Shown here: piece by piece, positions 21,567 through 30,644 of the stretch
Layout of the letters: each line of letters starts with the position of its first letter
How positions within the stretch are numbered: the stretch's first letter is position 1
NCBI RefSeq assembly: GCF_002116905.1
Contig: NZ_CP015118.1
Coordinates: 4,960,001-5,024,000, forward strand
DNA: 64,000 nucleotides
Direction of reading: 5' to 3'
DNA from: Piscinibacter gummiphilus
Lineage (GTDB): Bacteria > Pseudomonadota > Gammaproteobacteria > Burkholderiales > Burkholderiaceae_C
Program-made: the position numbers and the translations under genes
Notes under the pieces: generated by a model
Told to the model about the DNA's origin: nothing
Database searches by the model: none
What the model saw: the letters and a program-made list of their open reading frames with translations, nothing else

Positions 21567-23891
21567 TCAATACTTGAAGTTGGCGCTCAGTTGGGCCGAA
21601 CGTCCGGGGGCGATGCCCGCGTAGTGGGCCGTGTACGCCTTGTCGTAGTACACCTTGTCGGTCAGGTTCTGCACGTTCAGCTGGAACGAGATGTTCCGGT
21701 CGTACGCCCAGCTGGCCATCGCGTCGAAGCGCGTGTAGCCCGGGACGTACGTCTTCGAGACCGTGCGGCCGCCGTTGGCGTAGGCGTAGCCGCCGTAGAC
21801 CTTGTCGACCGCGAACACGCCGCCGCCCACCGTCACCGACGGGATCACGCGGTACGTGGTCCACAGGCTCGCGCTGTGGCGCGGCGTGCTGTTGAACGGC
21901 TGGCCGGTGGCCGCTGCCGGAACCCAGTTCGGCGCCGCGGTGGTGCCGATGTTGGTCAGGCCGACGTTCTTCTGCTCGCTGTCGAGGAAGGTGTAGCCCC
22001 CGAAGACTTCCCAGGCGCGCGTGATGCGGCCCGCGACACCGACCTCGAAGCCGTTGATCACGCGGTCACCGGCCATCTCGGTGAGGCCGTCGACGGTGGT
22101 GATGCGCGCGTTCGTGGTCTCGAGGCGGAAGATCGACCCGCTCAGCGCCAGCTGGCCGTCGAGCACGTCCCACTTGGTGCCGAGTTCGAAGGCGAGGTTC
22201 TTCTCGGGGTCGAGGCTGTTCGCGTTCGCGACGGTGATGCTCTGCGTCTCGGTGCCCTGGCCGGCCGAGTTGCCGCCCGGCGTCGACGACGTGCCCACCG
22301 AGGCATACACGCTGCCGTTCTCCGCCGGCTTGTAGACGAGGCCGAGCTGGTAGTTGATCAGGTCGTCGTCCTGCGCGTAGCCGAGGCGCGTGGGCGTGCC
22401 GTTGACGGTCGAGATCGCGTTGAGCTGCGAGGTCTTGTAGCGGTCGAAGCGCAGGCCGGCGTTCAGCAGCCACTGCGGGTTGAAGCGGATCGTGTCGAAC
22501 GCGTACAGCGACACCGTGCTGGTGGTGTAGTTGCTGGGTCCCGCGGCAGCGCCACGCACCATCTGGCCGATGAACGGGTCGTTCGGGTTCGGCGAGGTGA
22601 GGCTCGTGCACATGTAGTTCGACGGGGCGCCGACCACGGCCGGGGTGCACGCGGCCGTGCCGTTGTACGTGGTGTAGCCCGGCACGCCGATCTGCTGGTA
22701 GCTGTTGTTCTCGGCTTCCTCGCGCGACAGCTCGAGGCCGGCGGCGAACGAGTGCTTGATGCCGTCGTGGGCCAGCTCACCCGACAGCTCGGTCTGGTTC
22801 GCCATCACGTCGATGTCCCGGGCCGTGCTGTTGAAGCGGCGCCACACGGTGCCGTTGACCGTGACGTTGGTCTTGCTGTCGTCCGGCTGCGTCCACACGT
22901 AGTCCATCGAGGACTTCGAGGCGCGCGTGATGTTGCGGAACTTGAGCGTGGAGGTGATGTCGTGCTCGACGATCACGGTGCCCATGTCGGTCGCGTCCTT
23001 GCGGAAGTCGCGGCCGAACAGGCCGTAGAAGTTCTCGCGGTTGCCGCCGTTGTTCGGGCCGCGTTCGACCACGGCGCCCATCGTCGCGTAGGCCGCGGTG
23101 CTGTACTGGTTGTACGGGATGCCGCTGTCGGGCATGTCGTCGGTGCGCAGGCGGAAGTACTGCAGCGTCACGCGCGTGGGTGTGCCGAGGCCGAAGGCGA
23201 GCGACGGGGCGAAGCCGTAGCGGCTGTTGTCGGGGCCGTTGCGGCCGGCGACGTCGGCCTCGTGCACCATCGCGTTCAGGCGGAACGCACCGCTGTCGCC
23301 GAAGGCCCAGTTGCCGTCGGCCGTGACCCGCGTGTACTTGTCGGTGCCCACGCCGACACTGCCGGCCGCGAAGGTCTCGCGCTGGGGCTTCTTCGTCTGG
23401 AGGTTGATGCTGCCGCCGGCGCCGCCGCGGCCGCCGTACGCGGAGTCGGGCCCCTTGCTGACCTCGACGGACTCGAGGTTGAACACTTCGCGCGAGCTCG
23501 GCGCGAGGTCGCGCAGGCCGTCCACGTAGATGCTCGACTGCGTGTCGAAGCCGCGCAGGAACGGGCGGTCGCCCGCCGGATTGCCGCCTTCGCCGGCGCC
23601 GAGCGTGATGCCCGGGGTCATGCGCAGCGCGTCGGTGAGCGAGACCGCGGCGGTCTGCTGCATCACCTCGACGGGAATCACCGTCACGGTCTTCGGCGTG
23701 TCGATGAGCGGTGCCGTGAACTTGTTCGAGCTGGCCTTGTCGACCTTGACATCGCTCTCGGCGGCGCTGGTCACCTTGACCGTCGGGAGCACGGGCGCAG
23801 CGGCCGGTGCGGTCTGGGCCGCGACACCACCGGCGGCCATGGCGAGGCCGAGCGCGGCGACAGGGTGTTTTCGATGCTTGATGTACGACAT
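21567..23891 (-). CDS. TonB-dependent siderophore receptor, catecholate (Fiu-like) type
   Basis: The ATG at 23891 (GAAGG seven bases upstream) gives 774 residues with a signal peptide ending VAAQ. A plug domain at ~50-165 has LTDALRMTPGITLGAGEGGNP and FLRGFDTQSSIYVDGLRD. A 22-strand barrel ends in the aromatic NFKY. There is no N-terminal STN signalling domain, so it is a pure transporter. It resembles Fiu-type monomeric catecholate receptors. It lies downstream of a Fur-family gene and upstream of an efflux operon, consistent with a siderophore or iron locus. No Fur box is visible in the 103 bases upstream. Confidence 0.9.
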   Translation of the reverse strand: MSYIKHRKHPVAALGLAMAAGGVAAQTAPAAAPVLPTVKVTSAAESDVKVDKASSNKFTAPLIDTPKTVTVIPVEVMQQTAAVSLTDALRMTPGITLGAGEGGNPAGDRPFLRGFDTQSSIYVDGLRDLAPSSREVFNLESVEVSKGPDSAYGGRGGAGGSINLQTKKPQRETFAAGSVGVGTDKYTRVTADGNWAFGDSGAFRLNAMVHEADVAGRNGPDNSRYGFAPSLAFGLGTPTRVTLQYFRLRTDDMPDSGIPYNQYSTAAYATMGAVVERGPNNGGNRENFYGLFGRDFRKDATDMGTVIVEHDITSTLKFRNITRASKSSMDYVWTQPDDSKTNVTVNGTVWRRFNSTARDIDVMANQTELSGELAHDGIKHSFAAGLELSREEAENNSYQQIGVPGYTTYNGTAACTPAVVGAPSNYMCTSLTSPNPNDPFIGQMVRGAAAGPSNYTTSTVSLYAFDTIRFNPQWLLNAGLRFDRYKTSQLNAISTVNGTPTRLGYAQDDDLINYQLGLVYKPAENGSVYASVGTSSTPGGNSAGQGTETQSITVANANSLDPEKNLAFELGTKWDVLDGQLALSGSIFRLETTNARITTVDGLTEMAGDRVINGFEVGVAGRITRAWEVFGGYTFLDSEQKNVGLTNIGTTAAPNWVPAAATGQPFNSTPRHSASLWTTYRVIPSVTVGGGVFAVDKVYGGYAYANGGRTVSKTYVPGYTRFDAMASWAYDRNISFQLNVQNLTDKVYYDKAYTAHYAGIAPGRSAQLSANFKY

Positions 23892-23994
23892 GGGACAGCC
23901 TTCAACGTCAGGAGGTTGGAATGGACGGGCTGGCTGTCGCACACGGGCGTGGCTGGCTGGTCACGAAACGGAACAGGAAACGAACTCGGGGAAA

Positions 23995-24420
23995 TCAGGG
24001 CGGCGAGCATCCCTTGCACAGGCCCAGCAGGCTCCAGCCCACCCGCTCGAGGGCGAAGCCGCGGGCCTCGCCCACGGCACGCAGGCGCGACGCGGCGCGG
24101 GCATCGCGCACCACCTCGACCGACCGGCAGCGGGTGCACAGCAGGTGCAGCACGTGGGCCCCGCGCTTGAGCGCGAACACGCTCGCGCCGGGCGCGGGCC
24201 GGAAGCGTTCGACGAGGCCGGCGTCGGTCAGCTCGACCAGCACGCGGTAGACCGACGGCAGGCTCGACCGGTGGCCTTGTTCGGCGAGCCGGCGGTGCAG
24301 GGCCTCGGGCGTGATCGAGCCGCCGTCCGCGGTGTGCTCGGTCAGCAGGCCGAGCACCCACTCGCGCGCCGCGGTGGGCCGCAGGTCGTGCTGGCGGAGG
24401 GTTTCGGCAGCGTTCGCCAT
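23995..24420 (-). CDS. Fur-family metalloregulator
   Basis: A 141-residue protein with an N-terminal winged helix (LRPTAAREWVLGLLTEH; SSLPSVYRVLVELTDAGLV) and a C-terminal metal-binding and dimerisation part. Two Cys pairs, CTRC and CKGC, fit the structural zinc site. The usual HHDH metal motif is reduced to HVLH just before the first Cys pair. The protein may therefore be a divergent Fur/Zur rather than the housekeeping Fur. Its ATG shares one base (TGATG) with the stop of the FecA-like receptor gene, so it is translated with the signalling locus, an unusual place for a Fur paralogue. Confidence 0.88.
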   Translation of the reverse strand: MANAAETLRQHDLRPTAAREWVLGLLTEHTADGGSITPEALHRRLAEQGHRSSLPSVYRVLVELTDAGLVERFRPAPGASVFALKRGAHVLHLLCTRCRSVEVVRDARAASRLRAVGEARGFALERVGWSLLGLCKGCSPP

Positions 24421-26792
24421 CAGAACCTCGCCGTCACGCCGAGCCGCACTGCGCGTGGCGAGCCGGGCAGGATGTTGTTGTTGCTGTGCGCGGATGCGTA
24501 GTAGCGCGTGTCGAACACGTTCTCGACGTTCAGTTGCACGCGCCAGGCGGGGTCGAGGTTCGCGAACAGCGCGGCGTCCACGCGCGTGAACCCGGGCAGC
24601 TGCACGGTGTTGTCGGTCGAGGTGTAGACGGGGCCGCGGTAGAGCACGCCCAGCCCCGCGGCGAAGGTGCGGTCCAGCTCCACGCGGTTCCACCACGACA
24701 GCGAATGCCGTGGCACGTGCGGCATCGCCGCGCCCGCCGGGGCCATGGACGACAGCGACTCGCGCACGCGGCTGTCCTGGTACGCGTAGCCGCCGAACAT
24801 GCGCCAGCGCGGCGACCACGTGCCGGACACGCCCACCTCGACCCCCTGCGACCGCTGTCCGTCGACCAGTGTCCCCTGGCCGCTGCCGTCGACCACGGCG
24901 ACGTTCTCGCGGTCGAGCACGTACCACGCGAACGTGGCGTCGAACCCCGGGCGCACCGCCCACTTGGCACCGAGCTCACGGTTGACGAAGGTCTCGGGCG
25001 CGAGCGCCTGCGTGCCCGGCGTCAGCGAGCCGAGCTGCTCGCCGGCACGCGGCTGGTGGCCCACGGCGTAGCTCGCGTACAGCGACAGCGCCGGAACGGG
25101 CTGGTACACGACGCCCGCGCGCGGCGACCACAGGTCGTCCCGCGTGGCGAACGCAGTGGCCTGGCGGCGATCGTCGAGGTCCAGCGCGAGCCGGTCGTAG
25201 CGCAGCCCGCCGACCAGCAGCCACTGCGGCGACACGCGCAGCTGGTCCTGCACGAGGAGCGCGGCGAACCGTGCGGTGCCGCGGGTGTCCGGGTCCGTCG
25301 CCGTGGTGCGGTACACCACGGGCACGTCGAGTTCGGGGGCGGCCACGGGTGCCAGCATCGACGTGGAGCCGTCGCTGAAGAAGCCCGTCTGGCGGCGGGA
25401 GTCCGTGGCCTGTCGGCCCAGTTCGAGCCCCGCCGTCAGCGTGTGCACCACCTCGCCCTGGCGCAGCACGGCGGTGACGTCGGTCTGGTTGAAAAGGTTG
25501 TCGCGCCGCGTGCGGCTGTTGTGCGCGGAGACGTTGAACTCGGTGCCCGACGGGCTCACCGTTCCGCCGAAGGCGTTCTCGAAGTACTTGTCGTAGCGCG
25601 CGTAGCGGGTGCGGTTGCTGACCACGACGCCGTCGCCCGCGTCGTGTTCGACGAAGAGGTTGAGCGCGTCCACCCTCACCCACGTGCGGCTCGCCGACGG
25701 CACGCCGAAGAACGTGGCCGGGTCCGTCGGGAGCGGCGAGCCGCGCCAGGACGGCACGCCGCGGTCGTCGGTGCGTTCGTCCTCGAAGTGTTCGTAGCCG
25801 GCCGTGAGCCGCGTGCGTTCGGGCAGCCGCACCGACACCACCGGGTTGATGCCGCGGCGCCGCAGCTGGAAGGCATCGCGGTAGCCCGCCGAGTCCTCGT
25901 AGAGGCCGTTCAGCCGCAGCGCGGACTGCGCGTCGAGCGGCTGGTCGATGTCGAACGTGGCGCGGCGGTCCTGCCACGAGCCCAGCTGCACCTCCACCTC
26001 GCGCGACTGGGTGTGGGTGGGTACCTTCGAGATGCGGTTGATCGCCCCGCCCACCGCACCGTACCCGAAGGCCGTGGCGTTCGGGCCGCGCACGGCCTCG
26101 ACGCGGTCGATGTTGTAGAGGTCGCGGTAGTACTGCACGTCGTCGCGCATGCCGTCGATCAGGAAGTCCGACGTGGACGACGCGCCGCGGAACACCGCCG
26201 TGTCCCGGTTGCCCTCGCCCTGGGCAATGCCCACGCCGGGCAGGTAGCGGACCACGTCGCCGAGGCTCTGCGCGCCCAGGTCGTCCATGGCGCCGCGCGT
26301 GATCACGGTCACCGACTGGGGTTCATCCTGCAGCGGCGTGTCGGTGCGGGAGACGGTGCGGCTGTGTGCCGCGAGGTACGTCGCCGGTTCGGGCACGGCG
26401 CGGGTGGTGACGACCGGCAGCGTGGCTTCGGCGGACATGGTGAGCGGCCGCAGCGTGTAGGCGCGGCCGTCGTACACCGCCTCGAGGCCGGTGCCGGCGA
26501 GCAGGCGGGCGAACCCGTCGGACAGTGAGTGGACACCGTCGAGGCCCGGGCTCGACTTGCCGTCGGTCAGCCGGCCGTCGGCGGCGAACAGGATGCCGGC
26601 GTCGGCGGCGAACCGGGCCAGCGTGCTGCTGAGCGGCCCGGGCGGGATGCGGTAGCTGCGTTCGGCCACCGCCACCGGCGCCGGCGCCGCGGGCCCCGCC
26701 GCCGCGGCCGCGAGCATCGACAGGCCCACCCACGCCGCGAGGACACCTCGGCGGATGTGGGTCTTCCAGGGAACGGGCGGACGGAACGGCAT
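24420..26792 (-). CDS. FecA-type TonB-dependent receptor with STN signalling domain
   Basis: The 790-residue protein starts at the ATG at 26792 and has a signal peptide. A secretin/TonB short N-terminal (STN) domain at ~45-115 (YRIPPGPLSSTLARFAADAGI) is the part that talks to FecR in the periplasm. The plug follows (~140-260: MDDLGAQSLGDVVRYLPGVGIAQGEG, FLIDGMRDDVQYYRDLYNIDRVEAVRGP), then the barrel ending VTARF. With FecR and FecI upstream it forms a cell-surface signalling system for a ferric siderophore. Sequence upstream of 26792 that remains open on this strand is the shadow of fecR. Confidence 0.92.
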   Translation of the reverse strand: MPFRPPVPWKTHIRRGVLAAWVGLSMLAAAAAGPAAPAPVAVAERSYRIPPGPLSSTLARFAADAGILFAADGRLTDGKSSPGLDGVHSLSDGFARLLAGTGLEAVYDGRAYTLRPLTMSAEATLPVVTTRAVPEPATYLAAHSRTVSRTDTPLQDEPQSVTVITRGAMDDLGAQSLGDVVRYLPGVGIAQGEGNRDTAVFRGASSTSDFLIDGMRDDVQYYRDLYNIDRVEAVRGPNATAFGYGAVGGAINRISKVPTHTQSREVEVQLGSWQDRRATFDIDQPLDAQSALRLNGLYEDSAGYRDAFQLRRRGINPVVSVRLPERTRLTAGYEHFEDERTDDRGVPSWRGSPLPTDPATFFGVPSASRTWVRVDALNLFVEHDAGDGVVVSNRTRYARYDKYFENAFGGTVSPSGTEFNVSAHNSRTRRDNLFNQTDVTAVLRQGEVVHTLTAGLELGRQATDSRRQTGFFSDGSTSMLAPVAAPELDVPVVYRTTATDPDTRGTARFAALLVQDQLRVSPQWLLVGGLRYDRLALDLDDRRQATAFATRDDLWSPRAGVVYQPVPALSLYASYAVGHQPRAGEQLGSLTPGTQALAPETFVNRELGAKWAVRPGFDATFAWYVLDRENVAVVDGSGQGTLVDGQRSQGVEVGVSGTWSPRWRMFGGYAYQDSRVRESLSSMAPAGAAMPHVPRHSLSWWNRVELDRTFAAGLGVLYRGPVYTSTDNTVQLPGFTRVDAALFANLDPAWRVQLNVENVFDTRYYASAHSNNNILPGSPRAVRLGVTARF

Positions 26793-26832
26793 GGGGGGCG
26801 ATCGGGCTCGCGAACGGGTCTTGCTCCCGTAT

Positions 26833-26878
26833 GCCGAACGACCGGCCCGAAAGGGGAACCGCGGGACGAACTTTTTTT
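26833..26878 (-). promoter_or_regulatory. Candidate ECF (FecI-type) promoter upstream of the receptor gene
   Basis: Between fecR and the receptor gene, the minus strand carries a seven-A tract followed by GTTCGTCC and then GGTCGTTCGG. This resembles the A-rich -35 and CGT-containing -10 layout of iron ECF promoters. The match is by eye only and there is no strict consensus. Confidence 0.35.
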
Positions 26879-27841
26879 CTAGGTCGTCGAACGAGGTCCC
26901 ACACGCACCCAGCCGGGCACCGGCCGCTGCACCCTCACCGGCAGCGTGCGCTCCAGCACGGCCAGCACCGCGTCGAGGTCGGCCAGCGGGAACGCGCCCA
27001 CGAGGCGCAGCGCCGCGACCTCGTCGGCGCAGGTCATGACCCCCCGGTGGTGCGACGACAGCTCGGCGAGGAACTCGCCGAGGGTCAGGTTGTCGGCCAG
27101 CAGCATCCCGCGCGACCAGGCCTCGCGGCCGGCCGAGGCCGGGCGGACCGTGCCGGCACCGGTGCGGTCGAAGCTCAGCTGTTCGCCGACGGCCACCTGC
27201 CGGGGCGCACCGCCGCTCGCGGGCTGCACCTCGACCCGGCCGTCGAACACGGTGGCACCGCAACGGTCCCCTTCGTCGCGCACCGAGAAGCGTGTGCCGA
27301 GCGCGACGAGCCGCCCCTGCGGCACGTCGACCACGAAGGGCCGTGTGTCGAACGCAGCGGCGGTCTCGACCAGCACCTCGCCGGCCCGCAGCACCAGGCG
27401 GCGCAGCGACGGCCCGTGGGCCACGTCGATCGCGGACGCCGTGTTGAGCCACACGCGCGAGCCGTCGGGCAAGGCCATCGCTCGGGTCTCGCCGACCGAG
27501 GTGCGGGCGTCGGCCGTCAGCGTGCGCACGGCCTGCGACTCGGCGGCCATCCACCCCGCCAGCCCCACGCCGCCCGTGACGGCCAGCGCCTTCATCGCGC
27601 GCCGGCGGCCGCGCACCGCGACCAGGGCGTCCACGGCCGCGGCGCGGTCGGTGGCCGGCGGCAGGTGCGTGAACCGCTGGCGCATCTGCTCGACCCGCTG
27701 CCAGGCGCGGGCGTGCGACGGATCGGCGTCGCGCCACGCGAGCCAGCGCTGCCGGTCGACCTCGCTCACACGCTCGTCGTTCAGCACGGCGAACCAGCGG
27801 GCCGCCTCGCGCAGCACCGCGGCGTCGACCCCGTCAGGCAT
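26879..27841 (-). CDS. FecR-type anti-sigma regulator
   Basis: The 320-residue protein begins with the DUF4880 segment (REAARWFAVLNDERVSEVDRQRWLAWRDADPSHARAW), which binds the ECF sigma factor. A short membrane segment follows (~83-100, MKALAVTGGVGLAGWMAAE), then the periplasmic FecR domain (~110-205: SVGETRAMALPDGSRVWLNTASAI) and an STN-contacting C-terminal domain. The start codon overlaps the sigma-factor gene by eight bases. It conveys receptor occupancy to the sigma factor. Confidence 0.92.
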   Translation of the reverse strand: MPDGVDAAVLREAARWFAVLNDERVSEVDRQRWLAWRDADPSHARAWQRVEQMRQRFTHLPPATDRAAAVDALVAVRGRRRAMKALAVTGGVGLAGWMAAESQAVRTLTADARTSVGETRAMALPDGSRVWLNTASAIDVAHGPSLRRLVLRAGEVLVETAAAFDTRPFVVDVPQGRLVALGTRFSVRDEGDRCGATVFDGRVEVQPASGGAPRQVAVGEQLSFDRTGAGTVRPASAGREAWSRGMLLADNLTLGEFLAELSSHHRGVMTCADEVAALRLVGAFPLADLDAVLAVLERTLPVRVQRPVPGWVRVGPRSTT

Positions 27842-28331
27842 CGGCCAGCAGCAGTTCGTTCATCACCTGGGCCATGTACTTCTTCACCATGCGGTCGGAG
27901 ACCCCCAGGCGTTCGGCGATCTCGGCATAGGTCAGGCCGTCGACCTGCGCCATCAGGAAGGCCATGCCGGCCTTGGCCGACAGGCGCGACAGCAGCGCGT
28001 CGATGCGCACCAGCGACTCGAGCACGAGCGCCCGGTCCTCCGGCGACGGCGCGAGGGCGGCCGGCTGCGCCTCGAGGGCAGCCGCGTAGGCCCGCTCGAT
28101 CTCGAGGCGGCGCCAGTGGCTCACCACCAGCCCGTGGGCGATGGTGGTCAGGAAGGCGCGCGGCTCGCGCATCACCGCCGTGGCCTGGGTGGCGAGCACC
28201 TTCAGGAAAGTGTCCTGCGCCAGGTCCTCGGCCCGGTGGGCACAGCCCAGGCGCTGGCGCAGCACACCACGCAACCAGCCATGGTGCTCGGCGTACAGCG
28301 TGGAAAAGGCGGCGACGTGCTCGGTCTGCAT
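27834..28331 (-). CDS. FecI-type ECF sigma factor
   Basis: The ATG at 28331 gives 165 residues. Region 2 is LYAEHHGWLRGVLRQRLGCAHRAEDLAQDTFLKVLA, and region 4 is MAFLMAQVDGLTYAEIAERLGVSDRMVKKYMAQVM. The length and the FecR/FecA-type neighbours mark it as an iron-starvation sigma factor. An in-frame TTG at 28373 would add 14 residues but falls inside the predicted Fur box and was rejected. The Fur box 42 bases upstream suggests iron repression. Confidence 0.92.
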   Translation of the reverse strand: MQTEHVAAFSTLYAEHHGWLRGVLRQRLGCAHRAEDLAQDTFLKVLATQATAVMREPRAFLTTIAHGLVVSHWRRLEIERAYAAALEAQPAALAPSPEDRALVLESLVRIDALLSRLSAKAGMAFLMAQVDGLTYAEIAERLGVSDRMVKKYMAQVMNELLLADA

Positions 28332-28372
28332 CGGGGGGAACTCGCGGGTCCCGCGGATCGGACCCCGAGACA

Positions 28373-28397
28373 AATGAGAATGGCTAGCATTCCCATT
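28373..28397. promoter_or_regulatory. Predicted Fur box at the fecI promoter
   Basis: An imperfect palindrome whose outer arms are AATGAGAATG and CATTCCCATT around GCTAG. It lies between fecI (start 28331) and the convergently placed end of baeR (stop 28431), so it can only serve fecI. It has the same AATGAGAAT core as the box at 21411. Confidence 0.75.
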
Positions 28398-28430
28398 GTA
28401 AAGAATCCGCCGGATCCTGTCCCGGAGCCG

Positions 28431-29117
28431 TCACAGATCGAAGCGATACCCCACGCCGTAGATGGACCGGATGCAGTCCGGCCCCGCCCCCGCCGCCTCC
28501 AGCTTGCGGCGCAGGTTCTTCACGTGGCTGTCCACCGCACGGTCGGTGACGGCGCGCTGGTCGGCGTGCAGCTTGTCGAGCAGCGCATCGCGCGAGAACA
28601 CGCGGCCCGGCGTGGACGCCAGCGTCTTGAGCAGGCGGAACTCGATGGGCGTGAGGTCGAGGTCGCTGCCGGCGTACGACGCACGGAAGCCGTCCTCGTC
28701 GATGGACAGGGCCACCGGCTCGGCGAGGTCGGCCGCGCGGCTGCGCCGCAGGATCGCCTTCACGCGCGCGACGATCTCGCGCGGGCTGAACGGGGTCTTG
28801 CTGATGTAGTCGTCGGCACCCAGGTCGAGCCCGAGCAGTCGGTCGGCTTCCTCCACGCGCGCCGTCAGCATCACGATGGGCACGTCGCTGAACGCGCGCA
28901 GGTCGCGGCACACGTCGAGGCCGCTGCGGCCGGGCAGCATCAGGTCGAGCAGCACGAGGTCGTAGCGGTGGCGGCGGTAGGCGTCGACCACGTCGCGGCC
29001 ATCGGCCAGGCACTCGGCCTCGTGGCCCGCCGCACGCAGGTAGTCGGCCACCAGCGCGGCCATCTTCGGTTCGTCCTCGACGACGAGGATGCGGGCGGGT
29101 GAACTCGTCCCGCTCAT
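28431..29117 (-). CDS. baeR: BaeR-like OmpR-family response regulator
   Basis: A 228-residue protein with a receiver at ~9-120 (acidic VVEDE, D58 in LVLLDLMLPG, Lys in DYISKTPF) and an OmpR-type winged helix (~135-228: LDLTPIEFRLLKTLASTPGRVFSRDALLDKL; RAVDSHVKNLRRKLE). The ATG overlaps the kinase stop by four bases. Adjacency to a BaeS-like kinase and to an RND pump with a BaeR-box-like site supports the name. Envelope-stress control of efflux is the expected role. Confidence 0.85.
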   Translation of the reverse strand: MSGTSSPARILVVEDEPKMAALVADYLRAAGHEAECLADGRDVVDAYRRHRYDLVLLDLMLPGRSGLDVCRDLRAFSDVPIVMLTARVEEADRLLGLDLGADDYISKTPFSPREIVARVKAILRRSRAADLAEPVALSIDEDGFRASYAGSDLDLTPIEFRLLKTLASTPGRVFSRDALLDKLHADQRAVTDRAVDSHVKNLRRKLEAAGAGPDCIRSIYGVGYRFDL

Positions 29118-30514
29118 GCGGCCCCCTGCGGCAGTTCGATCGCGATCCACAGTCCCCCGAGCGGCGAGGCCTTCGCCTCGATGCGGCCGTCGTGGGCCTC
29201 GACGATGCGCTGGCAGATCGCGAGGCCGAGCCCGGCGCCGCCGCTCTGGCGGTTGCGGGATGCGTCGGTGCGGTAGAAGCGCTCGAAGAGGTGCGCACGC
29301 TGTTCGTCGGCCACGCCCGGCGCGGTGTCGGAGAAGTCGATGCAGACCCTCGCCCCGTCGAGACGCGCCGACACGCGCAGCATGCCCCCGGCATCGGTGT
29401 AGCGGCACGTGTTCTCGAGCAGGTTGTTGAACAGCTGCACGAGGCGGCGCTCGTCGACGAACGCCATCAGCGGCGCCTCGGGCAGCACCAGCGCGAGCTT
29501 GATGCCGCGTTCGGACAGCCGCTCGCGGAACGCCCCCGCGGCGAGGCGCAGCGTCTCGGCCACGTCGAGGTCGGCCTTGCGGTACGTGAGCGCGCCCACG
29601 TCGGCGAGCGACAGGTCGTACAGGTCGCTCACGAGCTTGTTGAGCGTCGCCACCTCGGCCTGCAGCGACCGCACCGACTCGCGGTCGAGGGTGCGCACCC
29701 CGTCCTCGATGGCCTCCAGTTCGCCGTGCAGCACCCCCAGCGGCGTGCGCAGTTCGTGGGACACGTCGGCCATGAACTCGCGGCGCATCTCCTCGTTGCG
29801 CTGCAGCGTGTGGGCGAGGCGGTTGAAGTCGACGGCCAGTTGGCCCACCTCGTCGCGCGCCTCGATGTGCACCCGGGTGCCGTACTCGCCCGCGGCAAGC
29901 CGGTGCGTGGCGGCCGCGACCTCCTTGACCGGCGTGAGGAGCGCCCGCGACACCCACACCGCGATGCCCGCGGCCAGCAGCATGGCACCGGCGCCGACAA
30001 GCCAGCGGGAGCGCCACTGCGCGTCCTCGAACCGGCGTTCGGCCGCGGAGCTGACCGCCTCGAAGCGGGCCATGGTCAGCCAGCCGACGGTGACACCGTC
30101 CACCACGATGGGCCGCTCGACCTCGGGCGCGGTGGAGCCCTCGAAGCCGGCGACGCGGCGGCGGTCGGTGTCGTAGAGAGCGAAGCGGCGCGTGGCGCCG
30201 GTGAGCTCGGACACGGTGGGCGGCGGGCGTTCACGGGGGTCGAGCGCGCGGCCTTCGTCGTCGGCCAGCGGGCGCAATTGCTTGTACCAGAGCTCCGGGT
30301 GCTCGCGCAGGAAGTTCCAGCTGTTGCCGTTGGCCCGGTAGCCCGCGGTCACGCCGGGCACGGCCGCCTCGAGGCGCAGCTCGCCCTGTTCGTTCAGGTA
30401 GCCGAGGAAACCGCGCTTGAGGTTGAGGTGCGCCGCCACGCCCATCGCGAGCGCGACGAGCAGCGCCGTCGCGAGGACGGCGGCGAACAACTTGGCGGTG
30501 ATGCTGATCTTCAT
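29114..30514 (-). CDS. baeS: BaeS-like envelope-stress sensor kinase
   Basis: The 466-residue protein has TM1 at ~8-28, a periplasmic sensor of ~140 residues (GELRLEAAVPG, WYKQLRPLADDEGRALDP), TM2 at ~165-188 and a HAMP domain. HisKA carries H253 in ADVSHELRTPLG, and HATPase_c has FSDTAPGV and GAGLGLAICQRIVEAH. Both size and organisation match BaeS. It is divergent from the acrAB-oprM-like operon across a 130-base intergenic region. Confidence 0.87.
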   Translation of the reverse strand: MKISITAKLFAAVLATALLVALAMGVAAHLNLKRGFLGYLNEQGELRLEAAVPGVTAGYRANGNSWNFLREHPELWYKQLRPLADDEGRALDPRERPPPTVSELTGATRRFALYDTDRRRVAGFEGSTAPEVERPIVVDGVTVGWLTMARFEAVSSAAERRFEDAQWRSRWLVGAGAMLLAAGIAVWVSRALLTPVKEVAAATHRLAAGEYGTRVHIEARDEVGQLAVDFNRLAHTLQRNEEMRREFMADVSHELRTPLGVLHGELEAIEDGVRTLDRESVRSLQAEVATLNKLVSDLYDLSLADVGALTYRKADLDVAETLRLAAGAFRERLSERGIKLALVLPEAPLMAFVDERRLVQLFNNLLENTCRYTDAGGMLRVSARLDGARVCIDFSDTAPGVADEQRAHLFERFYRTDASRNRQSGGAGLGLAICQRIVEAHDGRIEAKASPLGGLWIAIELPQGAA

Positions 30515-30583
30515 CGGAGAAGGGATTAGCGCCGATCGCCCGGCGGATGGCAACCGGGACGGACGGTTGCACAGGTTCTTCAA

Positions 30584-30601
30584 TGTCTCTCCACAATTGG
30601 G
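30584..30601 (+). promoter_or_regulatory. BaeR-box-like operator between baeS and the acrA-like gene
   Basis: TGTCTCTCCACAATTGGG agrees with the E. coli BaeR box TTTTTCTCCATDATTGGC (recalled consensus) at 14 of 18 positions, including CTCCA and ATTGG. It lies 43 bases upstream of the efflux start at 30645. The same intergenic region also holds an inverted repeat GCAACCG/CGGTTGC (30550-30570) and a further GCAACCG at 30616. Confidence 0.6.
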
Positions 30602-30644
30602 TGCCAGGATCGCAGGCAACCGTCTTGCAGTCCGCCTTCCTCCC

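Noticed and set aside
24420..27737. 1105-codon frame extending the FecA-type receptor into fecR
   Set aside because: Residues before the ATG at 26792 are Arg/Gly-rich shadow of fecR; a signal peptide and STN domain begin at that ATG.
28332..28373. TTG start giving a longer ECF sigma factor
   Set aside because: The extra codons lie within the predicted Fur box and promoter, and the family normally begins near the ATG at 28331.
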